Part shown: positions 17,494-26,241 of the stretch, one piece after another
How positions within the stretch are numbered: the first letter of the stretch is position 1
Layout of the letters: every line of letters begins with the position of its first letter
Source of the DNA: Gammaproteobacteria bacterium
GTDB taxonomy: Bacteria > Pseudomonadota > Gammaproteobacteria > SZUA-229
Length of the DNA: 32,910 nt
NCBI GenBank assembly: GCA_026196545.1
Contig: JAPHSZ010000082.1
Span: 1-32,910, forward strand
Direction of reading: 5' to 3'
Program-made: the position numbers and the translations under genes
Notes under the pieces: generated by a model
Told to the model about the DNA's origin: nothing
What the model saw: the letters and a program-made list of their open reading frames with translations, nothing else
Database searches by the model: none

Positions 17494-17595
17494 GAGCCAT
17501 GCAACTTTGCCTACGCGCCGTTTCGACTCGCAATCCCGCTCGCGAAACTAAATCGGGCATCCTGCCCGATTTGTCCTACCAAAGTCACATGGCTC
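17494..17595. repeat. Nested hairpin element, about 102 bases
   Basis: Outer arms GAGCCATGCAACTTTG (17494-17509) and CAAAGTCACATGGCTC (17580-17595) pair at 14 of 16 positions. Inside are GTTTCG (17520-17525) with CGAAAC (17543-17548), and a perfect 10-bp stem AAATCGGGCA (17550-17559) with TGCCCGATTT (17563-17572) around a TCC loop. This is an extended cruciform-like element, likely a dispersed non-autonomous repeat associated with the REP pair. A structural RNA is the alternative. No coding sequence is supported here or in the rest of the gap up to 17730. Confidence 0.6.
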
Positions 17596-17730
17596 AGCAA
17601 GATGTAAAGGGGAAGGGTAAAGCAAAAATCAAAGTCAAAAACAAGGAAAAGCTTGCACTAGTTGTGGTTATCACGTAAAAAAATACATTCATATCAAAAA
17701 TAGCACAGGGTTATTGGGGAGGGTGCAGAG

Positions 17731-17759
17731 TTGGACTTAATTAGGTATCTACATATTAA
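17731..17759 (+). promoter_or_regulatory. Candidate sigma-70 promoter of the AT-rich island
   Basis: TTGGAC (17731-17736) and TATTAA (17754-17759) are separated by 17 bases. The predicted transcript start lies about ten bases before ATG 17777, leaving just enough room for the CAGGGGAA ribosome-binding site. Confidence 0.5.
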
Positions 17760-17776
17760 TTTACAGGGGAAATAAT

Positions 17777-19435
17777 ATGAAGTTAAAAGAATTTTTAGCT
17801 CTCATCGTTATTTTTGGCATATTAATTATTGTTGCAGTAAGTGTAAACAGAAGTTCAGATTCTACTTTGTATACTGGCCCTTCAGTATTGAGCAGTGATA
17901 ATAAAAAAAATATATACATTAATGTCGGCTTTACTATTTATCAGCTTGATTCAAAAGGGAGGTTAGTTGATGAAGTGACTTTAGAGCAGCTAGGCCTATC
18001 TAACGATCTTATTACAGATATTCAGGTATTAAGTAGTGGAGAGTTGATTGTTGTGCTTGCTCGACCAGGTCGGGTTTTTCGGTGCAGCCATGACAGCAGG
18101 AAATGTAATCAAATTAATTTTAAAAGTGTTGAGCTATCGGGGCTTGTGAAAGTTTTTCCTGATGAAGAGAATAATAGGATTTATATAAGTGATGGAGAGG
18201 GTCATCGTATACTTGTTTATGATATTAAGGGTGAGAGGCAGCTTGATAAAACAGAAGGGAGCGATGGATTGCGGTATCCAAACAATCTCTTTATTAATAA
18301 TAATGAACTTATTGTAAGTGATACTAACCATCACAGAATTGTTGCTCTAGATCCGAATAATGTAGATCAAGTGATATGGGAAGCAAGTGTTAAAAATGAA
18401 ATAGGTAGTAGCCGTAGAAAGTGGCCGACGAATGTTGTAAAAACATTAGATGGCAAGTTATGGGTAATTAATGACAATAGTGAGCTTAAATATGGTGATG
18501 TAATATTGATGGATCTAAATAGAAGACCGTATAAGCGTGTGGCTCTTGAATTAGAGTGGGATCCTATAAAAATGCTAGCGCGAGAAAATGATGTGTTAAT
18601 TGCTAGTGCGGAAAATTTTGATCTCATAAGTGTTGATTTTGATGGTGATACTATTGAGGTGTTTGGCAATAAAGCATTTAGGGATGTGCTAGCGCAGGCG
18701 CATAATAATTCTAAAAAATATCATCAATGGTATGACGTTTGGGTTTGGGTGTTATTGGTTCCTTTATTTCTGCTTGGAGTTGTTGCCGCTGTATTGGATG
18801 CGAACTCTAAAAAAATACCTAAATCTGAAAAAACAAAATATCATGGATTGCATACTCTTAAAGTAATACCTTTTGATGGGCAGGATGTTTATTGGGTGTC
18901 TATAAATGATAAATTTAAAGATCAAATGAATAGACAAATCAAAAATATAAAATGGTCTGCTATTCTTTTAATTCTTACTACTGTACTACTTCTTATAGTT
19001 GATTTTGTTTCTGAAGAGAGTCTCTATGAAATTGTTGTTCTTATGGGATCAGTCATGCTGTTTATGTTGCCGCTTGTTTGGATGCTTCACTATCACATGA
19101 AAGCATTATTGACATGTAAGGTTGGTATAACAACAAATGGAGAAATCATGCTGGAATCAAATGGTGTTTTAGGGAAGCATGCAGTCGAAGATGTTTTTTT
19201 TACAGATAATGCTATTGTTTCAGGTGTTAATTATGTAATGATAAAGACCACATTTACAGTTTTTGAAGAAGAAAAAATGAATAATTTTATCAAGCCAATG
19301 TTGCTAGAAGGAAATAAGTTGGTGGGTTTTGCGCTGTTAAATAAAGCGATAAAAACGGGGCGTCTCCATGCGGTAATGCCGTATCTTTTGTTGATCTATA
19401 TGTTTATGTTGTTGGTAATTGTTAGTCAAATATAA
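17777..19435 (+). CDS. Membrane protein with NHL-like beta-propeller region, function unknown
   Basis: The 552-residue protein starts with a signal-anchor helix (5-23). Residues about 35-300 contain propeller-like repeats of the NHL/SMP-30 kind: RIYISDGEGHRILVYDIKG (134-152), LIVSDTNHHRIVALDPNN (178-195) and KLWVINDNSELKYGDVILMD (227-246). These would lie in the periplasm. Four more membrane helices follow (about 320-341, 393-411, 418-438 and 532-551), with cytoplasmic or juxtamembrane segments between them. It contains no catalytic motif I recognise. Codons are markedly AT-rich (many aaa, ata, tta) compared with neighbouring housekeeping genes, suggesting horizontal origin. A good ribosome-binding site and promoter precede it. 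The next gene, 89 bases on, is also an AT-rich membrane protein; a joint role is plausible but unproven. Confidence 0.8.
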   Translation: MKLKEFLALIVIFGILIIVAVSVNRSSDSTLYTGPSVLSSDNKKNIYINVGFTIYQLDSKGRLVDEVTLEQLGLSNDLITDIQVLSSGELIVVLARPGRVFRCSHDSRKCNQINFKSVELSGLVKVFPDEENNRIYISDGEGHRILVYDIKGERQLDKTEGSDGLRYPNNLFINNNELIVSDTNHHRIVALDPNNVDQVIWEASVKNEIGSSRRKWPTNVVKTLDGKLWVINDNSELKYGDVILMDLNRRPYKRVALELEWDPIKMLARENDVLIASAENFDLISVDFDGDTIEVFGNKAFRDVLAQAHNNSKKYHQWYDVWVWVLLVPLFLLGVVAAVLDANSKKIPKSEKTKYHGLHTLKVIPFDGQDVYWVSINDKFKDQMNRQIKNIKWSAILLILTTVLLLIVDFVSEESLYEIVVLMGSVMLFMLPLVWMLHYHMKALLTCKVGITTNGEIMLESNGVLGKHAVEDVFFTDNAIVSGVNYVMIKTTFTVFEEEKMNNFIKPMLLEGNKLVGFALLNKAIKTGRLHAVMPYLLLIYMFMLLVIVSQI

Positions 19436-19448
19436 AAGATTAAAAAAA

Positions 19449-19486
19449 GGGGGGGGTAAAGTGGTCTGAATTTTTAATTCTGCCAC
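19449..19486. promoter_or_regulatory. Poly-A/poly-G tract and hairpin between the two island genes
   Basis: Seven A (19442-19448) run directly into eight G (19449-19456). Just after is an inverted repeat: GTGG (19461-19464) with CCAC (19483-19486), and inside it GAATT (19468-19472) with AATTC (19476-19480). This could be an operator or a weak terminator for the first gene. The mononucleotide tract is of the kind that slips. Confidence 0.4.
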
Positions 19487-19524
19487 AATTTAACTCACTA
19501 TCATTAGGGATCAGAGATATTGCC

Positions 19525-20019
19525 ATGTCTTATATTTGTAGGGATTGCAAATTTAAAATTGATGGAGCTACATCAAATCCGCCTCGTTGCCCAAACTGTG
19601 GCTCTATGTATTTATTGCAGTGTAAAAATAAAATTCGCAAATTAAAAGAGCAGGTCAGGCGTGTAGCGAGACTGCGTAAGAGCAAGGAAGAACCGTTTAC
19701 AATTTATGATCGACTTTTTTCTTCATTTTTCATCGTTTTTGTTGCGGTACTAACTTTAGTTTTTGGCCCGATTTTATCGATGATTCTGAGTGGGCGTGGT
19801 GGAAGTATGGATGTATTGATATGGGAATATCAATTTATATTGGAATGGTGGCCATCTATATTGTTTGGTTCAGCGCTTGTTGGGTTTGTTTTTGGTGTGG
19901 ATAGGGTTCTGGACTTCTTTGGTCTTGTATGGGGAACCATGAAAGAAAACAAAGAAATTATGATTGTTATGGTGATATTTGTAGTGGCAGTAATAGCCTA
20001 TGCATTTGCATTTCAATAA
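19525..20019 (+). CDS. Zinc-ribbon membrane protein of unknown function
   Basis: This 164-residue protein has an N-terminal zinc-ribbon: Cys5 and Cys8 (CRDC) with Cys22 and Cys25 (RCPNCGS). A basic, coiled stretch (KIRKLKEQVRRVARLRKSKEE) follows, then three membrane helices at about 64-88, 108-128 and 143-162. The ribbon presumably sits in the cytoplasm. I recognise no named family beyond the ribbon. Base composition is AT-rich like the preceding propeller gene, 89 bases upstream on the same strand. AGGGA (19506-19510) is the best available ribosome-binding site, at longer than ideal spacing. Confidence 0.78.
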   Translation: MSYICRDCKFKIDGATSNPPRCPNCGSMYLLQCKNKIRKLKEQVRRVARLRKSKEEPFTIYDRLFSSFFIVFVAVLTLVFGPILSMILSGRGGSMDVLIWEYQFILEWWPSILFGSALVGFVFGVDRVLDFFGLVWGTMKENKEIMIVMVIFVVAVIAYAFAFQ

Positions 20020-20070
20020 TTAAAGGGAGTGAGAATAGGTCTTATTCGGTTTCATCGGATACTGTGAAAT

Positions 20071-20820
20071 TTAATCTTCTTGTTTTTCAACAACCCCCCG
20101 AACCATCCCCTCAGCCTCCCGCGCCAACTCACCCCGACTCTTATCCCCCGTAGAAATCACATCCAAAAAATGAATCTCCGCACTCAATGTTTTTGCACGC
20201 AATATATTTGCCAGCGATTCCCCCAATGACATGTCACCAATAAAATGCGCGGCAGGGTGTGCCAGTTGTTTGTGGTGTGGGTAACGAATGGCAATGGGCT
20301 GGATGTTGCAGCCGGCGTCTATGGCGCTCTGGATTAGCCGACTGTGAAAGTGTTTGATGTTGCCGTCGGTGGTGGTGCCTTCGGCGAACAGGATGACGTT
20401 TTGATCCTGTTTGAGTGCGTCGACCATGGTTTGTATGGCTTGTTGTGAAGCGGTTTTCCCGCCTCGGGAAATGTAGAGTGTACCGGCGCGTGATGCCAGC
20501 CAGCCCATGATGGGCATTTTTGCGACTTCGGCTTTGGAGAGAAAACGTACTGCTAAAATTCCACCGATGGCGTGGATATCAAACCATGAAATATGGTTGG
20601 CGATAAACAGGGTAGGGCGATTATCGGGACTGCCAAAAACCTGAACCGGTATGCCCAGAGCTTGCCCCATTTTTTTATGCCACCAGCAGGTTATTTTTGC
20701 GCTCAGGCTTTGTCTTGGCATATGGCCTTTCTGGAAAAAAGGGGTGAACAGACAGCCGGCGATGATGACGGTGAACAGAAAGGTGCTGCGATAAATAATG
20801 CGGCTGCTGGTGATTAACAT
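20071..20820 (-). CDS. plsC: 1-acyl-sn-glycerol-3-phosphate acyltransferase family protein
   Basis: The family transfers an acyl group to lysophosphatidic acid or a related lysolipid at the inner membrane. The 249-residue product has an N-terminal hydrophobic helix (about 9-28), the catalytic motif NHISWFD (HX4D), the RAGTLYISRGGK region, FAEGTTTDG for glycerol-phosphate binding, and QPIAIRYP. It is the last gene of an argA-nadC-plsC operon, 22 bases after nadC. Its C-terminal end is charged (EGMVRGVVEKQED). The exact lysolipid (PlsC-, NlaB- or OlsA-like substrate) cannot be fixed from the sequence. Confidence 0.9.
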   Translation of the reverse strand: MLITSSRIIYRSTFLFTVIIAGCLFTPFFQKGHMPRQSLSAKITCWWHKKMGQALGIPVQVFGSPDNRPTLFIANHISWFDIHAIGGILAVRFLSKAEVAKMPIMGWLASRAGTLYISRGGKTASQQAIQTMVDALKQDQNVILFAEGTTTDGNIKHFHSRLIQSAIDAGCNIQPIAIRYPHHKQLAHPAAHFIGDMSLGESLANILRAKTLSAEIHFLDVISTGDKSRGELAREAEGMVRGVVEKQED

Positions 20821-20842
20821 GGATACTGGTTACAGGAAGTTT

Positions 20843-21688
20843 TCAGGCAAAACGCATGGACAGGTCGATGGCCTTGATGTCCTTGGTCAGGGCGCCGGTT
20901 GAAATAAAATTGACACCGGTGAGGGCGATGTCGTGAATATTATCCAGTGTGACATTGCCCGAGGCTTCCAGTGGAATTTTGCCATTGCAGATTTTTACCG
21001 CTTCTTTAAGTTGTTCGATAGTAAAATTATCGAGCAATACACGGTTAGCATCCGCAGCCAGTGCCTGATTGAGTTCATTGATGTTTTCAACTTCAACTTC
21101 TATCGGCATTTCCGGGTTGTGGATGCGAGCTTCTTCAATCGCATTTTCAATGCTTCCGCAGGCCAGTATGTGGTTCTCCTTGATCAGGATGGCGTCGTAC
21201 AGGCCTATGCGATGGTTCTGGCAGCCGCCGCAACTGACGGCATATTTCTGTGCCAGGCGAAGTCCGGGTATGGTTTTGCGCGTATCGAGCACAACTGCAT
21301 CTGTACCAACCACAGCGCTGGCATAGTTAGCTGAAAGCGTAGCGGTCGCGGACAGGGTCTGCAAAAAATTCAGCCCGGTTCTTTCACCGGTCAGGATGGT
21401 TCTTGCCGAACCGCTCAGGCTGCAAATAGCCTGGCCTGCTTCCAGGGCATCGCCGTCTTCAAAATTCCATTCAATCAGTATTTCATCGTCGATCTGGCGG
21501 AAGACTTCTTCAAACCAGTCCATGCCGCATAACACGCAGTCTTCACGGCTAATGACGTTGGCGATGGTGATTTCATCTTCGGGGATGAGCCGTGCGGTCA
21601 GGTCGCCGTCACCGACATCTTCGTGAATGGCGATGTTGACGGTCTCTTCGATAGAGCTCTGGGGAACCTGTAGTATGGGGGCAATCAT
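20843..21688 (-). CDS. nadC: Nicotinate-nucleotide diphosphorylase (carboxylating), quinolinate phosphoribosyltransferase
   Basis: NadC converts quinolinate and PRPP to nicotinate mononucleotide in de novo NAD synthesis. The 281-residue protein has HEDVGDGDLTARLIP near the N-terminus, ERTGLNFLQTLSATAT, the substrate-binding DTRKTIPGLRLAQKYAV followed by CGGCQNHRIGLYDAILIKENH, IEVEVENINE, LLDNF and EASGNVTLDNI. Length is normal. ATG 21688 is nine bases after the argA stop, so the two are tightly linked, and plsC follows after 22 bases. Confidence 0.96.
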   Translation of the reverse strand: MIAPILQVPQSSIEETVNIAIHEDVGDGDLTARLIPEDEITIANVISREDCVLCGMDWFEEVFRQIDDEILIEWNFEDGDALEAGQAICSLSGSARTILTGERTGLNFLQTLSATATLSANYASAVVGTDAVVLDTRKTIPGLRLAQKYAVSCGGCQNHRIGLYDAILIKENHILACGSIENAIEEARIHNPEMPIEVEVENINELNQALAADANRVLLDNFTIEQLKEAVKICNGKIPLEASGNVTLDNIHDIALTGVNFISTGALTKDIKAIDLSMRFA

Positions 21689-21697
21689 GGTGTTTAA

Positions 21698-23032
21698 TCA
21701 GGCCAGTTTGTTGTGGAGAATTTTTGATTTACGCTGGTAGTTGTACAGCAACTGTTTTTCCATCGGCAGGTTTTCTATGGGTACCTCATTAAAACCACGC
21801 TCCAGAAACCAATGCGTGGTTTGGGTAGTGAGGGTGAACAGCTCGGTGATGTGCTGTTTGCGTGACTGCCATTCAATGTGTTCCATCAAGTCGTTGCCCC
21901 GTCCCTGTTGCTGGTAGTCGGGGTGCACCGCAAGGCAGGCGAGTTCGGCGGCCTTTTCTTCCGGGAACAGGAACAGTGCCGCGCAGGCGATGATCATGCT
22001 GTCGCGTTCGATGACGGTGAAGTTGTGGATATCCAGTTCCAGCTGTTCGCGCGAGCGCTTGACCAGTATACCCTGTTCCTCCAGCGGGCTGATCAGTTCC
22101 ATGATGCCGCCGATGTCATCGATGGTCGCGGTGCGCAGGCCTTCGTAGTTATCGGCACTGACCAGGGTGCCAACACCGTCGCGGCTGTAGAGTTCGAGCA
22201 GCAGGGCGCCATCGATATTTCGGCTGATCAGGTGGGCACGGGTGACACCGTTGCGGCAGGCGTGGGCGGCTTTATTCAAATGAGATTGTGTGATTTTGTC
22301 GTGGTCTGTTTTCTGGCCGTGATTTTTCTGCCACTGTTCGGCCTGCATGATATTGAGTTGTTGCAGCAGTTCGCCGGCTTCATCAGTAACGCCGTTGCTT
22401 TCCATAATAAAAATTAACTTGTCGGCTTCGAGTGCAATCGCGGTTTCGGTGGCAACATCTTCGGCGCGTAAGTTAAAAGTTTCACCCGTGGGTGAATATC
22501 CAATGGGTGAAACCAGTACCATATTGTTCTGTTCGAGCTGGCTGTTAATGGCCCTGGCATCAACTCGCCTGACATTGCCGGTCTGGCCAAAGTCGACGCC
22601 GTCGTGGATGCCATAAGGTTGTGCAGTAATAAAATTACCCGAGACCACACGTACCGCTGCACCGGCCATCGGCGTATTGGGCAGGCCCATGGAAAGCTGG
22701 GCTTCGATGGCCATGCGTACCTGACCCACCGCCTGTTCGACACCCGGCATGTTTTCTGAAGGCGTGATGCGTAGCTCATCTGAAAATGTTGAATCCAGTC
22801 CGAGGGTGTTCAACTGTTTTTCGATTTGAGGACGTGCACCGTGTATCAGCACCAGGCGCACACCGAGGCTGCCGAGCAGGGCAATATCGTGAATTAAATG
22901 GGCAAAACCTGGATGATCGACCGCCTCGCCACCAAACAGGATGACAAAAGTGCTGCCGCGATGGGTGTGGATGTAGGGCGCTGAGGCCCTGAACCAGTCG
23001 ATGTGATCGGAATTCATTTTATTATTTGCCAT
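21698..23032 (-). CDS. argA: Amino-acid N-acetyltransferase (N-acetylglutamate synthase)
   Basis: ArgA acetylates glutamate in the first step of arginine synthesis. It has the classical two-domain layout: an N-terminal amino-acid-kinase-like domain (APYIHTHRGSTFVILFGGEA, then LVLIHGARPQIE) that senses arginine, and a C-terminal GNAT domain (about 300-440) with LACLAVHPDYQQQGRGNDLMEHIE as the acetyl-CoA loop. ATG 23032 (MANNKMNSDHIDWF) is preferred. TTG 23041 is possible and ATG 23017 would start directly at the conserved region; none has a strong ribosome-binding site. It heads the argA-nadC-plsC operon and is divergent from the LtaS-like gene. Confidence 0.95.
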   Translation of the reverse strand: MANNKMNSDHIDWFRASAPYIHTHRGSTFVILFGGEAVDHPGFAHLIHDIALLGSLGVRLVLIHGARPQIEKQLNTLGLDSTFSDELRITPSENMPGVEQAVGQVRMAIEAQLSMGLPNTPMAGAAVRVVSGNFITAQPYGIHDGVDFGQTGNVRRVDARAINSQLEQNNMVLVSPIGYSPTGETFNLRAEDVATETAIALEADKLIFIMESNGVTDEAGELLQQLNIMQAEQWQKNHGQKTDHDKITQSHLNKAAHACRNGVTRAHLISRNIDGALLLELYSRDGVGTLVSADNYEGLRTATIDDIGGIMELISPLEEQGILVKRSREQLELDIHNFTVIERDSMIIACAALFLFPEEKAAELACLAVHPDYQQQGRGNDLMEHIEWQSRKQHITELFTLTTQTTHWFLERGFNEVPIENLPMEKQLLYNYQRKSKILHNKLA

Positions 23033-23161
23033 TTTTTTCAATCTGTTATGTATGTCTTAAATGCTCTTTAGATTGTAATATACGCATTTTCGTGTGGCGA
23101 TATATTCTTTTAGGCCAATATTACCTGATTAACGAGAAAATATTCTGATTCTGGATTATCT

Positions 23162-25174
23162 ATGTTTCTGCAAAAAACATTTAGTAGTGAAGTGCTTTCG
23201 TCCGCCTGGCATAAAACCGCGCGTGGCCTATTACTGTTTTATCTGACAAACCTGTTCGCATTAACGCTGGCAGGTTTTGTTTTTAAGGTTGTTTTTCTGG
23301 TCTACAACCGAACCAGCATTGGTGAAATGCCACTGGCTGATGCGGTCTACGCCCTGTTCTGGGGGGTGAGGTTTGACCTGGCTTCAGCGGCGATCATTTC
23401 CCTGGTTATATGTTTAGGGTTGTGGCCGTATTATCGAATCAGCCAACGACGGCATGATCCATCGGCGAAACCTCAGCCTTCTAATTTAACAAAAAACCTG
23501 TTCCTGCTGGCGCTGTTTGCACAGATGTCGATGCAAACCAGCGATGCTATGTATTTTGTTGATGCGGGTCGTCACGTTAGTTATGAAATGCGTGATGTGG
23601 TGGCAGATGCTTCCGGCCTGTTGATGACGGCGCTGACTCAGCATGGCCTGTTTATTCTGGCCTGTTTAGCTATTGGCCTGATGACAATGGTCGTGGTTAT
23701 TTTTATTTTGCGTCACATTTTATCGTATCTGGGTAACAGGCCAGGTTTTACGTTGCGTTTTAATTTGCAGTATGAAGTAAACTTTTTTCTAATTATTTTT
23801 ATATCGATTGTCCTGGTTCGTGGCGGTTTTACCGGTCTGCCGCAAAGCGTGATTACGGCTTTTAAAATTGGTGATGCAAAACAGGCCATTGTGGCCATGA
23901 ATGGTACTTACAGCATTATCTACGGGGTGTTGAATAGTTCTAAAGAAATTCGTCGGGTTGAGGTGGCAGTGCCCGAAGGTGTTGATGTCAAAGCCAGCAT
24001 GCGTGAACTTTATCCACAGCATCCCACCAAAAAAATTAATCAGGGTACTGAAGTAAAACCCTACAATCTGATTTTTATTTTTCTAGAAGGCTGGCCAGCA
24101 GAGATTATGGCGAGTTATGGCTATGATCTGGAAACCACGCCGTTCTTTGATTCTCTGGTTGAAAAGTCTTTAGCGCCACTGGGTGTTATTGCGGGTGGAA
24201 CTCGAACTACCGAAGGTCTGTTTACGACTCTGTGTTCCCAGCAAAACCCGTTGGGTGGCACAGTGGCGCAATCCAGCCTGCAAAACTTTAAATACGAATG
24301 CCTGCCAAATATTTTAAAAGACAGGGGCTGGCATACGGCTTTCTTTCAGGGTACACATGAGGACACCAGTGGCACCGGTGCGTTTGCTCAAAGCATGGGT
24401 ATGCTGGATAGCTATGCCAAGGAGCACATGGAAGCGGGACGTTACGAGCGCAATTTCTGGGGTGCGCACGACCCCGATATTTATGATTTTGCGTTGGAAA
24501 AAATCGATGCCATGTCGCCGCCGTTCATGGTCGGTATTAATACCAATAGTACCCACGATATAAAATTGCCCAAAGGTGTTGAGCCGCATTTTGGCAAAAA
24601 ACACGGTCGGGATAAAAAAATTAATATCCTGCACTTTGCTGATCAGGCGCTGGAAGAATTTTTCGATAATATAAAAGGAAAACCTTATTACGAAAATACC
24701 ATTTTTGTTATATTGTCAGATCATACTTCGGGCAAACGTAGCAATGCTTTATCACGATACCTGATACCGGGAATTATTTATTCTGAAAATCTGGTGCAGG
24801 CAGAACTTGTTAATCGTTATGCGTCACAAAGAGACATTGCGCCCACTATTTTTGATCTTTTGAATATTGAGCCGTCAACGGCCTTTGCGGGTAAATCATT
24901 GTACGGTACTGAGTCTGATGAATACTTTGCTGAGTATTATGCAGCGGGCAGCATTAACTGGTTGAGTGACGATTTAATGGTTGAAACCAATGTGGGCCTG
25001 CCCGATAGTTTTAAATGTTATTCAATTAAACATGGTTTGTTGAAAGCGCAATCAATGGAGTGTGGCGATCGCGGTGAGCATATATCAAAACAGTCGCTGG
25101 CCTTTACTGCGTATAGTCAGGACAGGTTATTTAAGGGCAGGACGAAGCAGTTTTATGAGTTCCTGGCCGAGTAA
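23162..25174 (+). CDS. LtaS-type sulfatase-fold membrane protein
   Basis: The 670-residue protein has about five N-terminal membrane helices (around 22-48, 64-88, 112-130, 160-188 and 205-225) and a large periplasmic alkaline phosphatase/sulfatase-fold domain from about 300. Catalytic-site landmarks are Glu309 in NLIFIFLEGWPAE, the nucleophile threonine in GGTRTTEGLF (Thr349 most likely), and the metal-binding pair in VILSDHTSGK. Relatives transfer phosphoglycerol or phosphoethanolamine, or cleave such groups, on envelope glycans and lipids (LtaS, OpgB and EptA groups). In a Gram-negative host, periplasmic glucan or lipid modification is most plausible, but the substrate cannot be read from the sequence. 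It is monocistronic and convergent with the DUF389 gene. Confidence 0.88.
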   Translation: MFLQKTFSSEVLSSAWHKTARGLLLFYLTNLFALTLAGFVFKVVFLVYNRTSIGEMPLADAVYALFWGVRFDLASAAIISLVICLGLWPYYRISQRRHDPSAKPQPSNLTKNLFLLALFAQMSMQTSDAMYFVDAGRHVSYEMRDVVADASGLLMTALTQHGLFILACLAIGLMTMVVVIFILRHILSYLGNRPGFTLRFNLQYEVNFFLIIFISIVLVRGGFTGLPQSVITAFKIGDAKQAIVAMNGTYSIIYGVLNSSKEIRRVEVAVPEGVDVKASMRELYPQHPTKKINQGTEVKPYNLIFIFLEGWPAEIMASYGYDLETTPFFDSLVEKSLAPLGVIAGGTRTTEGLFTTLCSQQNPLGGTVAQSSLQNFKYECLPNILKDRGWHTAFFQGTHEDTSGTGAFAQSMGMLDSYAKEHMEAGRYERNFWGAHDPDIYDFALEKIDAMSPPFMVGINTNSTHDIKLPKGVEPHFGKKHGRDKKINILHFADQALEEFFDNIKGKPYYENTIFVILSDHTSGKRSNALSRYLIPGIIYSENLVQAELVNRYASQRDIAPTIFDLLNIEPSTAFAGKSLYGTESDEYFAEYYAAGSINWLSDDLMVETNVGLPDSFKCYSIKHGLLKAQSMECGDRGEHISKQSLAFTAYSQDRLFKGRTKQFYEFLAE

Positions 25175-25197
25175 CAAAAAAGTGAGTGCTTATTTTT

Positions 25198-26187
25198 TTA
25201 AAAGGTGTTATGCCGGATATAAATAATACTGGCCAGTGTGGTCAGCAGTATTAACCAGATTATTAGATACAATTTTTGTGACTGTTTCGCTTTCCGTGCT
25301 TCCAGCCAGGTTCTCGGTTGTATCCCCTTGATCAAAAATACCAGTTTGGCTGACAGGTTAATGCAGACGATATTTACCGCCAGTAATAGCGTTGCACCCA
25401 GTGCCAGTGGCATATTTCCGGTGCTCAGCATTAAACCGATGGTGACGGCGGGTGGCATCAGGGCAACCGCGACCATGACTCCAATGAGTACGCCCGATAC
25501 GCCGGTGACCAGTGACAGGGCGGCGGCTGCGCCTGAGGCGAGGGCGATGGCGGTGCCGGCATAGTTGGCTTCGGTGCGCATGAGGACTTCCTGAGTTTCG
25601 ACATCCAGGGGCCAGATAAAGCCAATGATTATGGCCACCAGTACGGCCAGAATGATGCCGGAGGCGATGGCCTTGAGCGATTGCCACATCAATTTTTTTT
25701 CGCCCAGTGAGCTGCCCAGGGCAAAGGCGATATTGGGGCCAAGCAGCGGAGCGATGACCATGGCGCCGATGATTACAGCAATATTGTTTTCGAGCAGGCC
25801 GATTCCGGCAACAATGGATGAAAATACAACTAGTATAAAAAAGTTCTGATCAAGCTGGGCGCCCTTTTTTACCTGGCTAAAAATTTCTTCACGGGATATG
25901 GTGGATGAGCTGCCGGAAGTTTTTTCTTTTTCTTCAGATGTTTTATTACTGCTTAGTGTGGTTTCAACGGGCAGGATGAGAATGCGTGCCCCGGTTGAAG
26001 TCTGAAAGGCCTCCTGCAACTCATCGAGTACTGCCTGACGATTTCCAGGTGTCACCAGCAACCGAGCGTTGATGCGTTCGTCTTCATCTTCGGCGCCAAA
26101 CCAGACATCATCGACCTGATGGTGTTCGGCAATCACCTTAATCGTGTCGTGGTATTGTTTGTTTACAATGACTTCAATAATTTTCAT
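25198..26187 (-). CDS. DUF389 (TIGR00341) family membrane protein
   Basis: This 329-residue protein has a soluble N-terminal part (about 1-90, opening MKIIEVIVNKQYHDTIKVIAEHH) with a small alpha-beta fold and a charged linker. The DUF389 core from about 118 has six hydrophobic segments, including IAVIIGAMVIAPLLGPNIAFALG and GVSGVLIGVMVAVALMPPAVTIGLML. The family is widespread but has no established function; transport has been suggested. There is no clear Shine-Dalgarno sequence before ATG 26187. A strong terminator-like hairpin lies only about 20 bases upstream, at the end of a leader with its own promoter, which suggests control by attenuation or an adjacent small RNA. Confidence 0.9.
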   Translation of the reverse strand: MKIIEVIVNKQYHDTIKVIAEHHQVDDVWFGAEDEDERINARLLVTPGNRQAVLDELQEAFQTSTGARILILPVETTLSSNKTSEEKEKTSGSSSTISREEIFSQVKKGAQLDQNFFILVVFSSIVAGIGLLENNIAVIIGAMVIAPLLGPNIAFALGSSLGEKKLMWQSLKAIASGIILAVLVAIIIGFIWPLDVETQEVLMRTEANYAGTAIALASGAAAALSLVTGVSGVLIGVMVAVALMPPAVTIGLMLSTGNMPLALGATLLLAVNIVCINLSAKLVFLIKGIQPRTWLEARKAKQSQKLYLIIWLILLTTLASIIYIRHNTF

Positions 26188-26202
26188 GTGTTAATTACGC
26201 TG

Positions 26203-26241
26203 AGATAAAAAAGGCGACCTTCATAAAGAAAGTCGCCTTTT
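26203..26241 (-). terminator. Rho-independent terminator just upstream of the DUF389 gene
   Basis: Stem arms AAAAGGCGAC (26209-26218) and GTCGCCTTTT (26232-26241) are perfectly complementary with a 13-base loop. On the minus strand a TTTTTT run follows. No gene is clearly ended by it except the leader or small RNA at 26203-26447. Confidence 0.85.

Noticed and set aside
17460-17678. 72-codon plus-strand frame with a lysine-rich end
   Set aside because: It runs through the REP-like and nested hairpin repeats, so most of its sequence is repeat-derived. No ribosome-binding site is visible.
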